A program made the translations under genes and the position numbers. Positions 1 through 7,453 of a stretch of 13,605 nt of DNA are shown here, in pieces. The DNA is from Methanomicrobiales archaeon (lineage in GTDB: Archaea > Halobacteriota > Methanomicrobia > Methanomicrobiales > Methanoculleaceae): assembly GCA_012511245.1 (NCBI GenBank), contig JAAZGM010000220.1:1-13605 (forward strand). The letters are read 5' to 3'. Positions within the stretch are counted from its first letter, which is position 1. The number at the start of each line of letters is the position of its first letter. The notes under the pieces are model-generated. The model was not told the origin of the DNA. It made no database searches and saw nothing but the letters and a program-made list of their open reading frames with translations.

Positions 1-302
1 GAGCCCATCTTGATCCGGATATCGGCATGCTCCATGAAGGGGCTGGAGGTTTCGTCCACGATCTCATTGAACCGCAGAAGGCGATGATGATTGACCGCAC
101 TGTCCTCCGGTTTGCCCGTGAAGAGATATCAAGCGAGGATTATGAGTGCGGAGAGAAGAGGTGTTATCTGGATGGTGGTTTCCTGGCCCGGTTGACCGCG
201 GCGCTCCGTGACTCGATCGACCAGAGCCGTATCGACGCACAGGTGCACATCGTGCGGGACACTCTCCTTGCGGGCGCTGATTTTCACGTGCTATACTGGT
301 AA
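1..302 (+). CDS. cas1: CRISPR-associated endonuclease Cas1, C-terminal part (5' truncated by window)
   Basis: The frame beginning at base 3 is open from the window edge to TAA at 300-302, giving 99 residues. Cas1 is the metal-dependent integrase that, with Cas2, inserts new spacers into CRISPR arrays. The fragment carries the Cas1 C-terminal active-site signature. AHLDPDIGMLHE has the conserved histidine (residue 11 of the fragment). It is followed by HDLIEP, whose acidic residues (20 and 23) match the family's metal-binding positions. A helical tail ending in HVLYW resembles the usual Cas1 C-terminus. No extra helix-turn-helix extension of the casposase type is visible. The gene converges with acylphosphatase and the two coding regions overlap by 19 bases (284-302), so no cas2 follows in this slot. 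cas subtype cannot be judged from this piece. Identification rests on motifs recalled from the family. Confidence 0.88.
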   Translation, partial: AHLDPDIGMLHEGAGGFVHDLIEPQKAMMIDRTVLRFAREEISSEDYECGEKRCYLDGGFLARLTAALRDSIDQSRIDAQVHIVRDTLLAGADFHVLYW

Positions 303-571
303 CTGCCCCGCTGGATTGTGAACTCAGGGAAGGCAGCATCAGGGATCTCGCGTAGCTCAACATCCCTGATGACGACCCGGGGACAACTGTAGAGCATGGA
401 GACGAACTTATCGAGGATGACCGGGTCAGCGGTAGCGGTGATGAACACCTTCCCGTCGGAGAGGTTCATCGCCTCGCCGCTGACGCCAAGGTTGGTGGCG
501 ATCTTCTTGATGCACGCGCGGAACCCGACGCCCTGCACCCTTCCGGAGACCGAGATCTCGATCGTCTTCAC
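284..571 (-). CDS. acyP: Acylphosphatase
   Basis: This small cytosolic enzyme hydrolyses acyl phosphates such as carbamoyl phosphate and 1,3-bisphosphoglycerate. Its 95 residues match the usual family length (about 90-100). The signature GRVQGVGFR lies at residues 10-18, with the substrate-binding arginine at R18. The second catalytic residue is N36 in the segment MNLSDGKV, matching the family's NxxDGxV motif. The start is GTG at 569-571, which overlaps the TGA of the upstream solenoid gene as GTGA. A GGAG sits 8 bases before this GTG, which supports it. This is translational coupling, so the enzyme is probably made together with the 1188-residue protein upstream. Its 3' end overlaps the oppositely oriented cas1. 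All key residues are present and the call is secure. The physiological substrate is not evident. Confidence 0.94.
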   Translation of the reverse strand: MKTIEISVSGRVQGVGFRACIKKIATNLGVSGEAMNLSDGKVFITATADPVILDKFVSMLYSCPRVVIRDVELREIPDAAFPEFTIQRGSYQYST

Positions 572-3500
572 AGCCAGTGCTCCTGGATGATCCGCATCGA
601 CATATCGAGTTCGTCATACACCTCATCGCGGATTGCCGAGTCACGGATGTTGAGCGCCTCGCTCACGGCCAGATCGAGGATCTCCCTTGAGCGGTCATCG
701 TAGCGCTCTGCGTAGATCCGGCATGCCATATCGCCGAGCACAAAGGCCCGCCGTGAGAGTGGCCTGATTATCCGGGCTTCTTCGAGTGCGCAGAACAGCA
801 TCCTGTCTGCAACCTCATGCCGCCCTGCACCCCGGGCGATGAGGTAGAGCTCCGTGTAGTAGGTTGCCCGCTTTGCCCTGTCGGGTGCTGCATGTATCGC
901 CCGGTCGAGCGTGACCATATCTTTTGTGGTATAGTTGTTGTTCCGGATCTTGTCCCGGCAGTCGAGGATCCTCGCATAGACCGTGTTCTTCCAGGTCCGG
1001 GGCATGTTCTGCTCGAGCTGGACGGTCAGGTTGTACCGGATCCGGTCATCTTCGATGATGGATATGATGTCGGCAGCACGTTCCCGGGCGGTGATTCTCC
1101 CGCTTGCCCGGTAGAACGAGAAGAGCATACTGGCCATCCGTTGCTGGGTCATGGCGGTGATGAACGGTATCTGGATGTGGCCGGCCGTCTTCTCCATGCC
1201 TTCCAGCAGTTCATCGATCTCCTCTTCCTCGCCATACGTCTCGGCAAACTTTGCCACATCAAAGAGCATCGAGAGCCGGATATAGGGGGAAGAGATGTTC
1301 ACAACGGTATGGCACATCGATGAGAGGATCTCTTTTCTCTGTGCAGGTTCGCCGACCATGTCGAAGACCGCTGCAAGGGCATCCACGTACTCGATTGGAT
1401 CCTCGATCCTGCCGACCTGCTCCATCGCCCACTCGACATCCTTCTCCTGCTGGTTAACGGCACTGAGGTTCCTTGCAGCGTAGATCAGGTTCTTCCTGAC
1501 GAAGGCCTCCCGTTCATGCCCCACGTCGGCGAGCATCTTCTGTGCCTCGGCCAGATAATCCCTGGCTGCATCATGATCGATCCCGGCCATGAGCCCGGCA
1601 AGGTCGGAGAGCATGATCACACGGACGGATGGTTCGGAGAGGTCGCCGATGGTCTCGTGAAGCCTCCGGATGATCGCCTCGGCCTCTTTTTCATTGCCGA
1701 GAGCCGAGTGTGCGCTCACGATCCGGTACATCCCCGTGTAACGTGCATAGACGTCACTGGTCTGCTCGAAGAGCCGGTACATCAATCTGAGCACCGGTTG
1801 TGCTGCCACTCCTTTCTCTATCCCCTCAAGCAGGTATGCCGTCACCTCATACGGGTCAGCTGAGTCGAACTCTTTTGTGTATGCGGTGAAGAACGTGAGG
1901 ATTCGCTGGATCATGGCAGTCCGCTCGTACTCCCCGTCTATCTCAAGCGTGAAGAGGGCCATGGGTGCTGCGAAGATCGGGCTCGCGTAGACCTGCGTAT
2001 ACTCAAGCATGATATCGACATAACTTGCTATCTTGATCGATATCTCCTCGCGCGAGGTGCCGGTCTTGAGGAGATCGAGTGCGATCTCGAACGGTTTCAT
2101 CATATCGCCGAAGATCTGCACCTTCCCCCGGGAGAGCTGATCTGCCATCTGCAGGCTTCCGACCCGGACGTAGCCCTCGATGAGGGGATCGGCCAGCTGC
2201 CGTTGCAGGGACGGGTCAGCGATCTGAGAGAGGATCTGGCCTGCTTCGTCCAGCGCCTGGAGCGAGAGCTGCTCGATCCCGTACATGATCAGGCCGTGGA
2301 TGACCTTTCCCATCGCAAAGAGACAGTAGTCCCGTTCCAGCAGGGATGTGGAGAGAACCCGCATCCCGTAGAGCAGGTCTAGATCGCCATCCTCAACGGC
2401 GAGTATGGCGGCCTGGTCCACGATGCCGCCCATCGCTTCTGCCCGTGTCCGCTGGTCCACGATCTCGCAGGTGAGTCCGGTCGCATGCCGGAGGAGGTCC
2501 CGGTCTTTCCGGGCGACGCCGATCCGTGCCATCTCGATAGCGATGGTCGATATCGCCTGTTCGCGCAGTTCCAGATCCCTGATCGGGCTCACCAGATCGA
2601 CGAGGGCTGACGCATCATTCTGGCTGATGAACCCCCGCTCGATCAGGATGGTGTTGCACTCGATGAGCAGGGCGTCCTGTGCACGGTGCGAACTCGTGAG
2701 ATCCTTTATGGCCGGTATGTGCCTGACGATCTCGTCAAAGTCATACTCTTTGCAGAAATCAGTCACCGCCTGATGAACCAGCGAATCGATGATCTCGATA
2801 TCCAGCGCACCAAGGATATTCTCATGGATGAGTCCGATCTCGTCGCGCCGGAGCCCTTCTTTGATCAGGCGGGCACTGGTGTCGAAGAATTGGGCGTTGA
2901 TCCTCTGTGCGCTACTGCTAGCTTTTTTCATAACCTCGATCGCGTGATAGAAGTCGCCCATGCGGGAGAGGGCATCGGTGATCTGCCGGTAGAGCTGGGC
3001 CGATTTTGCGGCATCGCAGAATTCATCGATCAGCAGCGTGATGTCGAGGAGGATGGTGGGGTTGCCGCTCTTCTCGACGACCGCGATGCCGGAGAGGACG
3101 ATCTCCTCGATGGGAAGCTGGGACTCTCCTGCGCCCCGGGCGTTGAACTCAAAAGCCTTCTCGAGGAACCAGCGCTCCCCGCTCCGTTCAGCTTTCTTCA
3201 GGAGTTCAAATACGAGGGTCTGACCGGCCCAGGGTCTTTCATCGTCGATCCTGAGAAGCCTTGAGTATATCTGTTTTCTGTCCCGCTGGCGGTCGAGGAG
3301 TTGCTCGGTCAGGATTGCAAGGACCTCTGTGAGGCGCTCTTCGGGGATGTCGGGGAGAGAGTCAAGGATATGCTCGATATCGGATATATCCTTCTTCAGC
3401 GAGGATCTCCAGGCGGCATCCACGATATCGGCTATCGAACCGGTGCGCCGGATCTTCTGGGTGATCTCGGTGGCGCTTGCGAGTCCGCTGATCACGAGAT

Positions 3501-4134
3501 CGATCTTGCCGGACTCGATGCCTGCTCCGGCGATTGCTCTGGCTACATCGACGTGGAGTTGCGATTGCCGCGATATATCGCCGATCTCGGGGAGCATCTG
3601 GAGGGCATACTGCATGATCTCGATGTTCTGGTGTTTCTGTCCATAGCAGATGAAGAGCGGTATGATCTCGGAGAGGATTGCTGAGCGGTATTTACGGATG
3701 CTGATCCTGTCGAAGGTCTCTCCCCCCTTCTCGATATAGTGGATGTCACCGGTGTTGACCCCGGCCTTGACGAGGTCACAGGAGATTCTGGCGAGGATGT
3801 CTGATTGGTGGCTTTTACGGTCGAGTTTGTCGACCAGGGTAAATATTGCGGAGAACCATGCTTCATCCTTCTTCTCGCTATAGATAGAAGCAGCGCGAGC
3901 AGCAAGGTCGAATATATCGTCTTTTGTTGGCTCAACGAGCTGGCTTAAAAGTTCTGGATGGTCTTCATCGAACGCTGCGTTGATCAAGGCGGTATTCATC
4001 TGCTCATAGAGCAGTTTCTTCTCTTTTCGTGTCTGCGTCTCTGATATGTCTGACGCCACCTTTTCAAGCTCACGCAGATCGCCAGAAGAGATAGCGGAGT
4101 TGATCTTCTGTTTTATCTGTAATTTTCCATCCAT
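568..4134 (-). CDS. Giant all-helical solenoid protein (1188 aa), function unknown
   Basis: I do not recognise a named family. The 1188-residue protein is almost entirely amphipathic helix. Loosely repeated units of roughly 40-50 residues combine a helix with small and hydrophobic residues (patterns like ARISCDLVKAG and ISTIAIEMARIG) and a second helix ending near D/G and R. This is the look of a degenerate TPR- or HEAT-like alpha-solenoid. I see no signal peptide, membrane segment, nucleotide-binding motif or cysteine cluster, so it is probably a cytosolic scaffold. The C-terminus is slightly more charged. The ATG is at 4132-4134. A GGAG lies 13 bases upstream, rather far, and a TATA-like element (4182-4193) lies about 50 bases upstream, so this start is plausible. 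The gene is followed by acylphosphatase with a GTGA overlap. Coding is clear from the very long open frame; the function is open. Confidence 0.9.
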   Translation of the reverse strand: MDGKLQIKQKINSAISSGDLRELEKVASDISETQTRKEKKLLYEQMNTALINAAFDEDHPELLSQLVEPTKDDIFDLAARAASIYSEKKDEAWFSAIFTLVDKLDRKSHQSDILARISCDLVKAGVNTGDIHYIEKGGETFDRISIRKYRSAILSEIIPLFICYGQKHQNIEIMQYALQMLPEIGDISRQSQLHVDVARAIAGAGIESGKIDLVISGLASATEITQKIRRTGSIADIVDAAWRSSLKKDISDIEHILDSLPDIPEERLTEVLAILTEQLLDRQRDRKQIYSRLLRIDDERPWAGQTLVFELLKKAERSGERWFLEKAFEFNARGAGESQLPIEEIVLSGIAVVEKSGNPTILLDITLLIDEFCDAAKSAQLYRQITDALSRMGDFYHAIEVMKKASSSAQRINAQFFDTSARLIKEGLRRDEIGLIHENILGALDIEIIDSLVHQAVTDFCKEYDFDEIVRHIPAIKDLTSSHRAQDALLIECNTILIERGFISQNDASALVDLVSPIRDLELREQAISTIAIEMARIGVARKDRDLLRHATGLTCEIVDQRTRAEAMGGIVDQAAILAVEDGDLDLLYGMRVLSTSLLERDYCLFAMGKVIHGLIMYGIEQLSLQALDEAGQILSQIADPSLQRQLADPLIEGYVRVGSLQMADQLSRGKVQIFGDMMKPFEIALDLLKTGTSREEISIKIASYVDIMLEYTQVYASPIFAAPMALFTLEIDGEYERTAMIQRILTFFTAYTKEFDSADPYEVTAYLLEGIEKGVAAQPVLRLMYRLFEQTSDVYARYTGMYRIVSAHSALGNEKEAEAIIRRLHETIGDLSEPSVRVIMLSDLAGLMAGIDHDAARDYLAEAQKMLADVGHEREAFVRKNLIYAARNLSAVNQQEKDVEWAMEQVGRIEDPIEYVDALAAVFDMVGEPAQRKEILSSMCHTVVNISSPYIRLSMLFDVAKFAETYGEEEEIDELLEGMEKTAGHIQIPFITAMTQQRMASMLFSFYRASGRITARERAADIISIIEDDRIRYNLTVQLEQNMPRTWKNTVYARILDCRDKIRNNNYTTKDMVTLDRAIHAAPDRAKRATYYTELYLIARGAGRHEVADRMLFCALEEARIIRPLSRRAFVLGDMACRIYAERYDDRSREILDLAVSEALNIRDSAIRDEVYDELDMSMRIIQEHWL

Positions 4135-4181
4135 TTTGATCAGCGCTCTCCTGTGGATTCTGCATCATGCATATCCATGAT

Positions 4182-4193
4182 CAGATATATAGG
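4182..4193 (-). promoter_or_regulatory. TATA box for the solenoid-acyP transcript
   Basis: On the minus strand this reads CCTATATATCTG, close to the archaeal TATA consensus. Its centre is about 53 bases before the ATG at 4134. That predicts a transcript start near 4162 and a leader of roughly 27 bases, which includes the GGAG. It indicates that the solenoid-acyP pair has its own promoter rather than depending only on read-through from glmM. Confidence 0.55.
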
Positions 4194-4328
4194 TTGCCCC
4201 CCTCTCACATGAATGTTTTTCAATGAAATCCGGTTGTTCTCCTAAAATTATTGAGACAATATGATAAACAAGAGTGATTTTTCGGGACATCCCGCGAGAG
4301 ACTGTTTATCTTGTGGGAGTGAAGGGGG

Positions 4329-4353
4329 CCGGAGCGAGAAGGTCCTGCTCCGG
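4329..4353 (-). terminator. Inverted repeat downstream of glmM, possible terminator or processing hairpin
   Basis: CCGGAGC (4329-4335) pairs perfectly with GCTCCGG (4347-4353) across an 11-base loop, 32-56 bases past the glmM stop. There is no T-tract directly after it on the minus strand, so it is not a classical terminator; archaeal termination generally needs T-runs. A second small repeat (CGGGA/TCCCG, 4283-4294) lies further along. The remainder of the 250-base gap 4135-4384 holds only the promoter of the next gene; I see no coding potential there. Confidence 0.3.
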
Positions 4354-4384
4354 GTGAAAACGTAATCGAGTGTATCACGCCCTC

Positions 4385-5755
4385 TCATGTTCCGGGCGTC
4401 TCTTCTGTTGCAACCGCCATGATCTCCCGATACATGGCATCCGCGACGGCCGGATCTTTCGCTTCGATCATGATCCTGATCATCGGTTCTGTACCCGATG
4501 CCCGCACCAGCGCCCAGGCGTTCTCCCGGATGATCTTGACACCGTCGATCTTCTCGATGGTCTCTTTTGCGAACGCCTCCTCGACGGCGTGGACCAGCGA
4601 TGCCGGGTCGGTGGTGTGGTGCTTCTCCTTGATCAGGTGGTATGCGGGGAGTTCGTCGACGATCTCTGCGAGTTTTCTGCCGTTGTGGCTTGCGAGCACC
4701 GCTACCATCATGGCAGCGGTCATCCCCCCGTCCCGGCAGAACTGGTGGTCAGGATAGATCAGGCCGCCGTTCCCTTCGCCGCCGAACGAGACTTTAGCTC
4801 CCTCTGCTATCAGTTTGATCATCCGCCTTGCGACGTAGATGCTCCCGACGGGGGTGTAATCGATGGTGCAGCCGTGCTTTTCTGCGATATCCCGTATCAG
4901 CCGGGAGGTGGCGACCGGGGTGACGACGAGTCCGCCGCTGTTCTTTGCGCAGACATAGTCTTCGATGAGGCCGAACTCGTAGTTCTCTTCTATATAGCGT
5001 CCTTTGCTATCGACGAAGACCGCCCGGTCGGCGTCGCCGTCGTGCGCCACCCCGAAGTCGGCGCCTGTGGCGAGGACCATCTCCGAGAGGGGCTGCAATC
5101 CTTCAGGGGTTGGTTCAGGCAGCCGGCCCGGGAAGGTGCCGTCGAGCCGGGCGTTGATGGTATGTACCCGGCATCCCATCCTCGAGAGGATGATCGGCGT
5201 CGTGAGCGCCGCAGGTCCGGAGCCGGGGTCGACGACGACGGTCATACCCTCACCGATACCTTCCGGGAAGTGGTTCACGATGGCATCGATGTACTCTTCC
5301 AGCCGTTCGGGTCCGGCGCTCTCGCTGCCGACGCCGTCCCAGCCGGTCACATCGAACTCTTCTGCAAAGAACCGGCCTTCGAGCAGGATGATCTCCTCAT
5401 CGGACATCTCGGTGCCGTCGGCCTCGATGATCTTCACGCCGTTGTACTCGGGGGGGTTGTGGGATGCGGTGATCATCGCACCGCCGTCGAACCGGTTGGT
5501 CTTTATGATATACTGAAGGGCGGGGGTGGGGAGGATGCCCATGTCCACCACGTCGCACCCGGTCATCAGGAGCCCGGCCTTGAGGGCGTGGGTCAGGGCC
5601 TCGCCGGACGTCCGTGTATCCCTGCCGACCGCGATGGTGCCTCTTCTCATCGATCCGAGCGCTGCGCCGATCTTGAGGACGAGGGTCGGCGTCATCATCT
5701 CTCCGATAACGCCCCGCACGCCGTTCGTTCCAAACATCTGTTTTTTACCCTGCAT
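4385..5755 (-). CDS. glmM: Phosphoglucosamine mutase / phosphohexomutase
   Basis: This alpha-D-phosphohexomutase most likely interconverts glucosamine-6-phosphate and glucosamine-1-phosphate on the route to UDP-GlcNAc. All four family signatures are present (numbering from the ATG). The phosphoserine loop TASHNP has S98. The metal-binding DGDADR has its three aspartates at 239-243. The sugar-specificity loop GGEGNGG is at 326-332, and its following PDHQFCRDGGM is typical of archaeal GlmM rather than PMM/PGM. The phosphate-binding RASGTEP is at 418-424. Two starts are possible. A GTG at 5762-5764 overlaps the mobB stop (GTGA) but has its GGAG only one base away. The ATG at 5753-5755, three codons later, has the same GGAG 10 bases upstream, so I chose the ATG. 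It is the third gene of the DUF5806-mobB operon. Phosphomannomutase side activity is possible. Confidence 0.95.
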   Translation of the reverse strand: MQGKKQMFGTNGVRGVIGEMMTPTLVLKIGAALGSMRRGTIAVGRDTRTSGEALTHALKAGLLMTGCDVVDMGILPTPALQYIIKTNRFDGGAMITASHNPPEYNGVKIIEADGTEMSDEEIILLEGRFFAEEFDVTGWDGVGSESAGPERLEEYIDAIVNHFPEGIGEGMTVVVDPGSGPAALTTPIILSRMGCRVHTINARLDGTFPGRLPEPTPEGLQPLSEMVLATGADFGVAHDGDADRAVFVDSKGRYIEENYEFGLIEDYVCAKNSGGLVVTPVATSRLIRDIAEKHGCTIDYTPVGSIYVARRMIKLIAEGAKVSFGGEGNGGLIYPDHQFCRDGGMTAAMMVAVLASHNGRKLAEIVDELPAYHLIKEKHHTTDPASLVHAVEEAFAKETIEKIDGVKIIRENAWALVRASGTEPMIRIMIEAKDPAVADAMYREIMAVATEETPGT

Positions 5756-5760
5756 TCTAC

Positions 5761-6516
5761 TCACTCTCCTACATCGTGCAGTTCCCGCTTCAGCCGGTCG
5801 ATGGCGTTTGCGGCGGCGGCGAACGCCTCCTGCCGGTGCTCAGCAAGTATAGCAAGATATGTTAGATCCTCTCCGGCATAGAGCCTCCCTTTCCGGTGGT
5901 AAAACCGGGCGCCGATGATTCCGGGGACGGCCTCCATCTCCTCCTGGATACTCTTTGCCGTAGCATCGACGGTCTCGTCGAAGTCCATGTGCTCCGTCCG
6001 TTCGTCACCCGACCACTCCCTGACGATCCCGTTGAACGTGAGGATCGCCCCGGCGTGCGAGACGTCGCACTCGCGTTTCAGTTCCCTGACCAGGCCCTCG
6101 ACGGTATGGTGGTCCTCGAACCGGTCGAGCGCGGCGATCACCTCCTCGACGGAGGGGTTGCGGAGCACGACGTTCTCGCTCTCGAGATCGCCTATCACCA
6201 CCCGCGGGAACGGCCTCGACTTGAACCCCTCGAGTATAGCATACTCGATACCGGCGTTGCAGAGGAGATCCAGGGTGGAGTTGAGATCGTTCTCGCGCCT
6301 GACGACGACTGACTTCTCTTCATCGACACCGCCGGATATAGCAGCATACGATTCATAGTAGATGGTGGTATCCTTCCCGTGCTCGAGCGAAAAGCCGTGA
6401 TGCCCGAGATGTTTGACTGCTCCGACGCTTCCGTGTGGGGAAAGCGCACCGATCAGGCTCTTTATGAACGTGGTCTTGCCGGCGTTCGAGTGGCCGACGA
6501 TCTGTATGATCTTCAT
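5761..6516 (-). CDS. mobB: MobB-MoaE fusion protein for molybdopterin cofactor synthesis
   Basis: Two domains are fused in 251 residues. Residues 1 to about 120 form the MobB P-loop GTPase, with Walker A GHSNAGKTT (8-16) and a following KHLGHH segment. MobB assists nucleotide attachment to molybdopterin. Residues about 150-251 form the MoaE large subunit of molybdopterin synthase, which transfers sulfur from MoaD to precursor Z. MoaE hallmarks seen are AGAILTFNGIVRE with R166, EHRQEAF with H227 and R228, and RLKRE with K243. The protein then stops at HDVGE, where bacterial MoaE continues with a WKRE motif carrying a second lysine. That C-terminal motif is absent. The ATG overlaps the DUF5806 stop (ATGA), with a purine-rich GAGG upstream; the stop overlaps the alternative glmM GTG. 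Cofactor supply for tungsten/molybdenum enzymes of methanogenesis is the likely role. No moaD is visible here. Confidence 0.93.
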   Translation of the reverse strand: MKIIQIVGHSNAGKTTFIKSLIGALSPHGSVGAVKHLGHHGFSLEHGKDTTIYYESYAAISGGVDEEKSVVVRRENDLNSTLDLLCNAGIEYAILEGFKSRPFPRVVIGDLESENVVLRNPSVEEVIAALDRFEDHHTVEGLVRELKRECDVSHAGAILTFNGIVREWSGDERTEHMDFDETVDATAKSIQEEMEAVPGIIGARFYHRKGRLYAGEDLTYLAILAEHRQEAFAAAANAIDRLKRELHDVGE

Positions 6517-7082
6517 ATCTCTTCCTCTTCATGATCGTGTTCTTCGTCTCCCTGCACATCATCGCCTTCGCCTTCCTGGCCGGGTCTGGCCTTCAGGATG
6601 ACGGAAGCCGCCTCGGCCACGCCCCGCATCACCTCGGTGATCCGGTCTTCGACGTCGATCTCGTCGTCGATGTTCAGGCTGGTTCCTTCCACCTCGAGCA
6701 GGAACCGGGCGACCTCGCTTGTCTCAAAGAGGATCTCGTCGAGTTCCTCTGCGGTAAAAAAGCCGCACATCGCCCCGTAAAAGAATGTAGCTCCGGCTTT
6801 CTTCACCTTCTTCTTGAACGAGCTCCGTGCCTGGTTGACCGCCTGCGGAGTGTAGGAGTCGACCATGAACGGGCAGAGTTCGGGGAGGTTCTCGCCGATG
6901 AACGTCATCTCTGATCCGCTGGTGGTCTTGAAATCCGCACAGAGGCGTGCTATCGCCCATTCGCGGGCGGTGATATGGGTATGTTTGCGCAGGAACTGGT
7001 TGACCCGCTGGTAGGTGGCGCCATCCACCTTCTTGAACTTCTGGTACTTGTTCGGGTCTTTCGTGCTGTCAGGTTCTTCCAT
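6513..7082 (-). CDS. DUF5806-like conserved archaeal protein
   Basis: This 189-residue soluble protein matches, by recall, the DUF5806 family of haloarchaea and methanogens. Features I associate with that family are KYQKFKKVDGATYQRVNQFL (11-30), TAREWAIARLCADF (38-51), GENLPEL (63-69), YTPQAVNQAR (77-86) and GATFFYGAMCGFFTAEELDE (97-116). Function is unknown. The compact helical layout, with a basic stretch KKKVKK at 90-95, might suggest nucleic-acid contact, but that is inference. The last 22 residues (168-189) are a low-complexity acidic tail. The ATG at 7080-7082 is preceded by a weak purine-rich motif (GGTAGG, 5 bases away). It is the first gene of an operon joined to mobB-moaE by an ATGA overlap. 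Its conserved link, if any, with cofactor or aminosugar synthesis is not apparent from the sequence. Confidence 0.87.
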   Translation of the reverse strand: MEEPDSTKDPNKYQKFKKVDGATYQRVNQFLRKHTHITAREWAIARLCADFKTTSGSEMTFIGENLPELCPFMVDSYTPQAVNQARSSFKKKVKKAGATFFYGAMCGFFTAEELDEILFETSEVARFLLEVEGTSLNIDDEIDVEDRITEVMRGVAEAASVILKARPGQEGEGDDVQGDEEHDHEEEEI

Positions 7083-7106
7083 TTAACCTACCTTCTTGTT
7101 GGTTTT

Positions 7107-7120
7107 GGTATTTCAATACG
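7107..7120 (-). promoter_or_regulatory. Small inverted repeat just upstream of DUF5806, operator- or promoter-like
   Basis: GTATT and AATAC form a near-palindrome (7108-7119) with a 2-base centre, 26-37 bases before the ATG. Its AT-rich core on the minus strand (TTGAAATA) could itself be a weak TATA box giving a nearly leaderless transcript, or it could be an operator. Which of the two cannot be decided by eye. Confidence 0.3.
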
Positions 7121-7140
7121 GTTGGTTGAACGATCGATCG

Positions 7141-7203
7141 CCCGGAAAGCCGGATACTCCGCCGGGATCGGGTTGCCGTGCGGGTGCTCCCGCCGCCGCA
7201 ACC
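7141..7203 (-). promoter_or_regulatory. Two nested stem-loops in the leader of the DUF5806-mobB-glmM operon
   Basis: First stem-loop: GGTTGC (7171-7176) pairs with GCAACC (7198-7203), and inside it GCGGG (7180-7184) pairs with CCCGC (7189-7193) around a 4-base loop. Second: CCCGG (7141-7145) pairs with CCGGG (7162-7166), enclosing CGGA/TCCG (7151-7154/7158-7161). All pairings are exact. If transcription starts from the promoter-like element at 7217-7237, both would lie in an untranslated leader of about 110-130 bases. They could form a cis-regulatory RNA. No known riboswitch class was recognised. Confidence 0.4.
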
Positions 7204-7216
7204 ACCCTTATCTACG

Positions 7217-7237
7217 TATAGCATCATACAGTTTATT
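7217..7237 (-). promoter_or_regulatory. Promoter-like element, copy 1 of a 21-base repeat
   Basis: On the minus strand this reads AATAAAC, then TG, then TATGATGCTATA. The same 21 bases with only the middle two changed (CA) occur on the plus strand at 9556-9576. The element is AT-rich and points toward the DUF5806 operon, so it may be the core promoter of that operon (TATA/BRE type), or a regulator site next to it. Confidence 0.45.
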
Positions 7238-7414
7238 TCTGTCTCTTTGTTCCCGGGCTCAGTGTGGCGATCCGGCCATCCGGACAGGTTTAACGGCCCA
7301 CAAGGACTTTCTGTGTCGCCCCGGTTGTCCGGGTATGGTATCACCGTTTCCGGTGTCCTCCACCGGAAGCACCTTGCGGTGTTCCAGGATGATTATCAAA
7401 TGATTCATCTAAAT

Positions 7415-7453
7415 GGGCAAGGAAACCCCCCTTCAGGGTGGGGGGGATTGCCC
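7415..7453 (+). mobile_element. Compound hairpin resembling an IS200/IS605 right end, copy 1
   Basis: The outer stem GGGCAA/TTGCCC (7415-7420/7448-7453) encloses GGAAA and a C-run/G-run stem (six C at 7426-7431, seven G at 7440-7446) around CTTCAGGG. Hairpins with a GGAAACCCC...CTTCAGGG...GGGG layout are typical of the right ends (and omega-RNA 3' ends) of TnpB-carrying IS200/IS605 elements in archaea. No tnpB or tnpA frame was found next to it, so at most a remnant is present. The assignment rests on recalled resemblance. Confidence 0.3.

Noticed and set aside
1..600. CRISPR repeat array associated with cas1
   Set aside because: No regularly spaced direct repeats of 25-40 bases occur anywhere in the window.
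817..3684. Several plus-strand open frames of 100-190 codons opposite the solenoid gene
   Set aside because: They lie antisense to a 1188-codon frame with clear protein-like helical sequence, and they show no domains. They are mirror frames caused by codon bias.
4370..5881. A 503-codon plus-strand frame opposite glmM
   Set aside because: The minus strand encodes all four phosphohexomutase signatures across the same bases; the plus-strand product has no recognisable motif.
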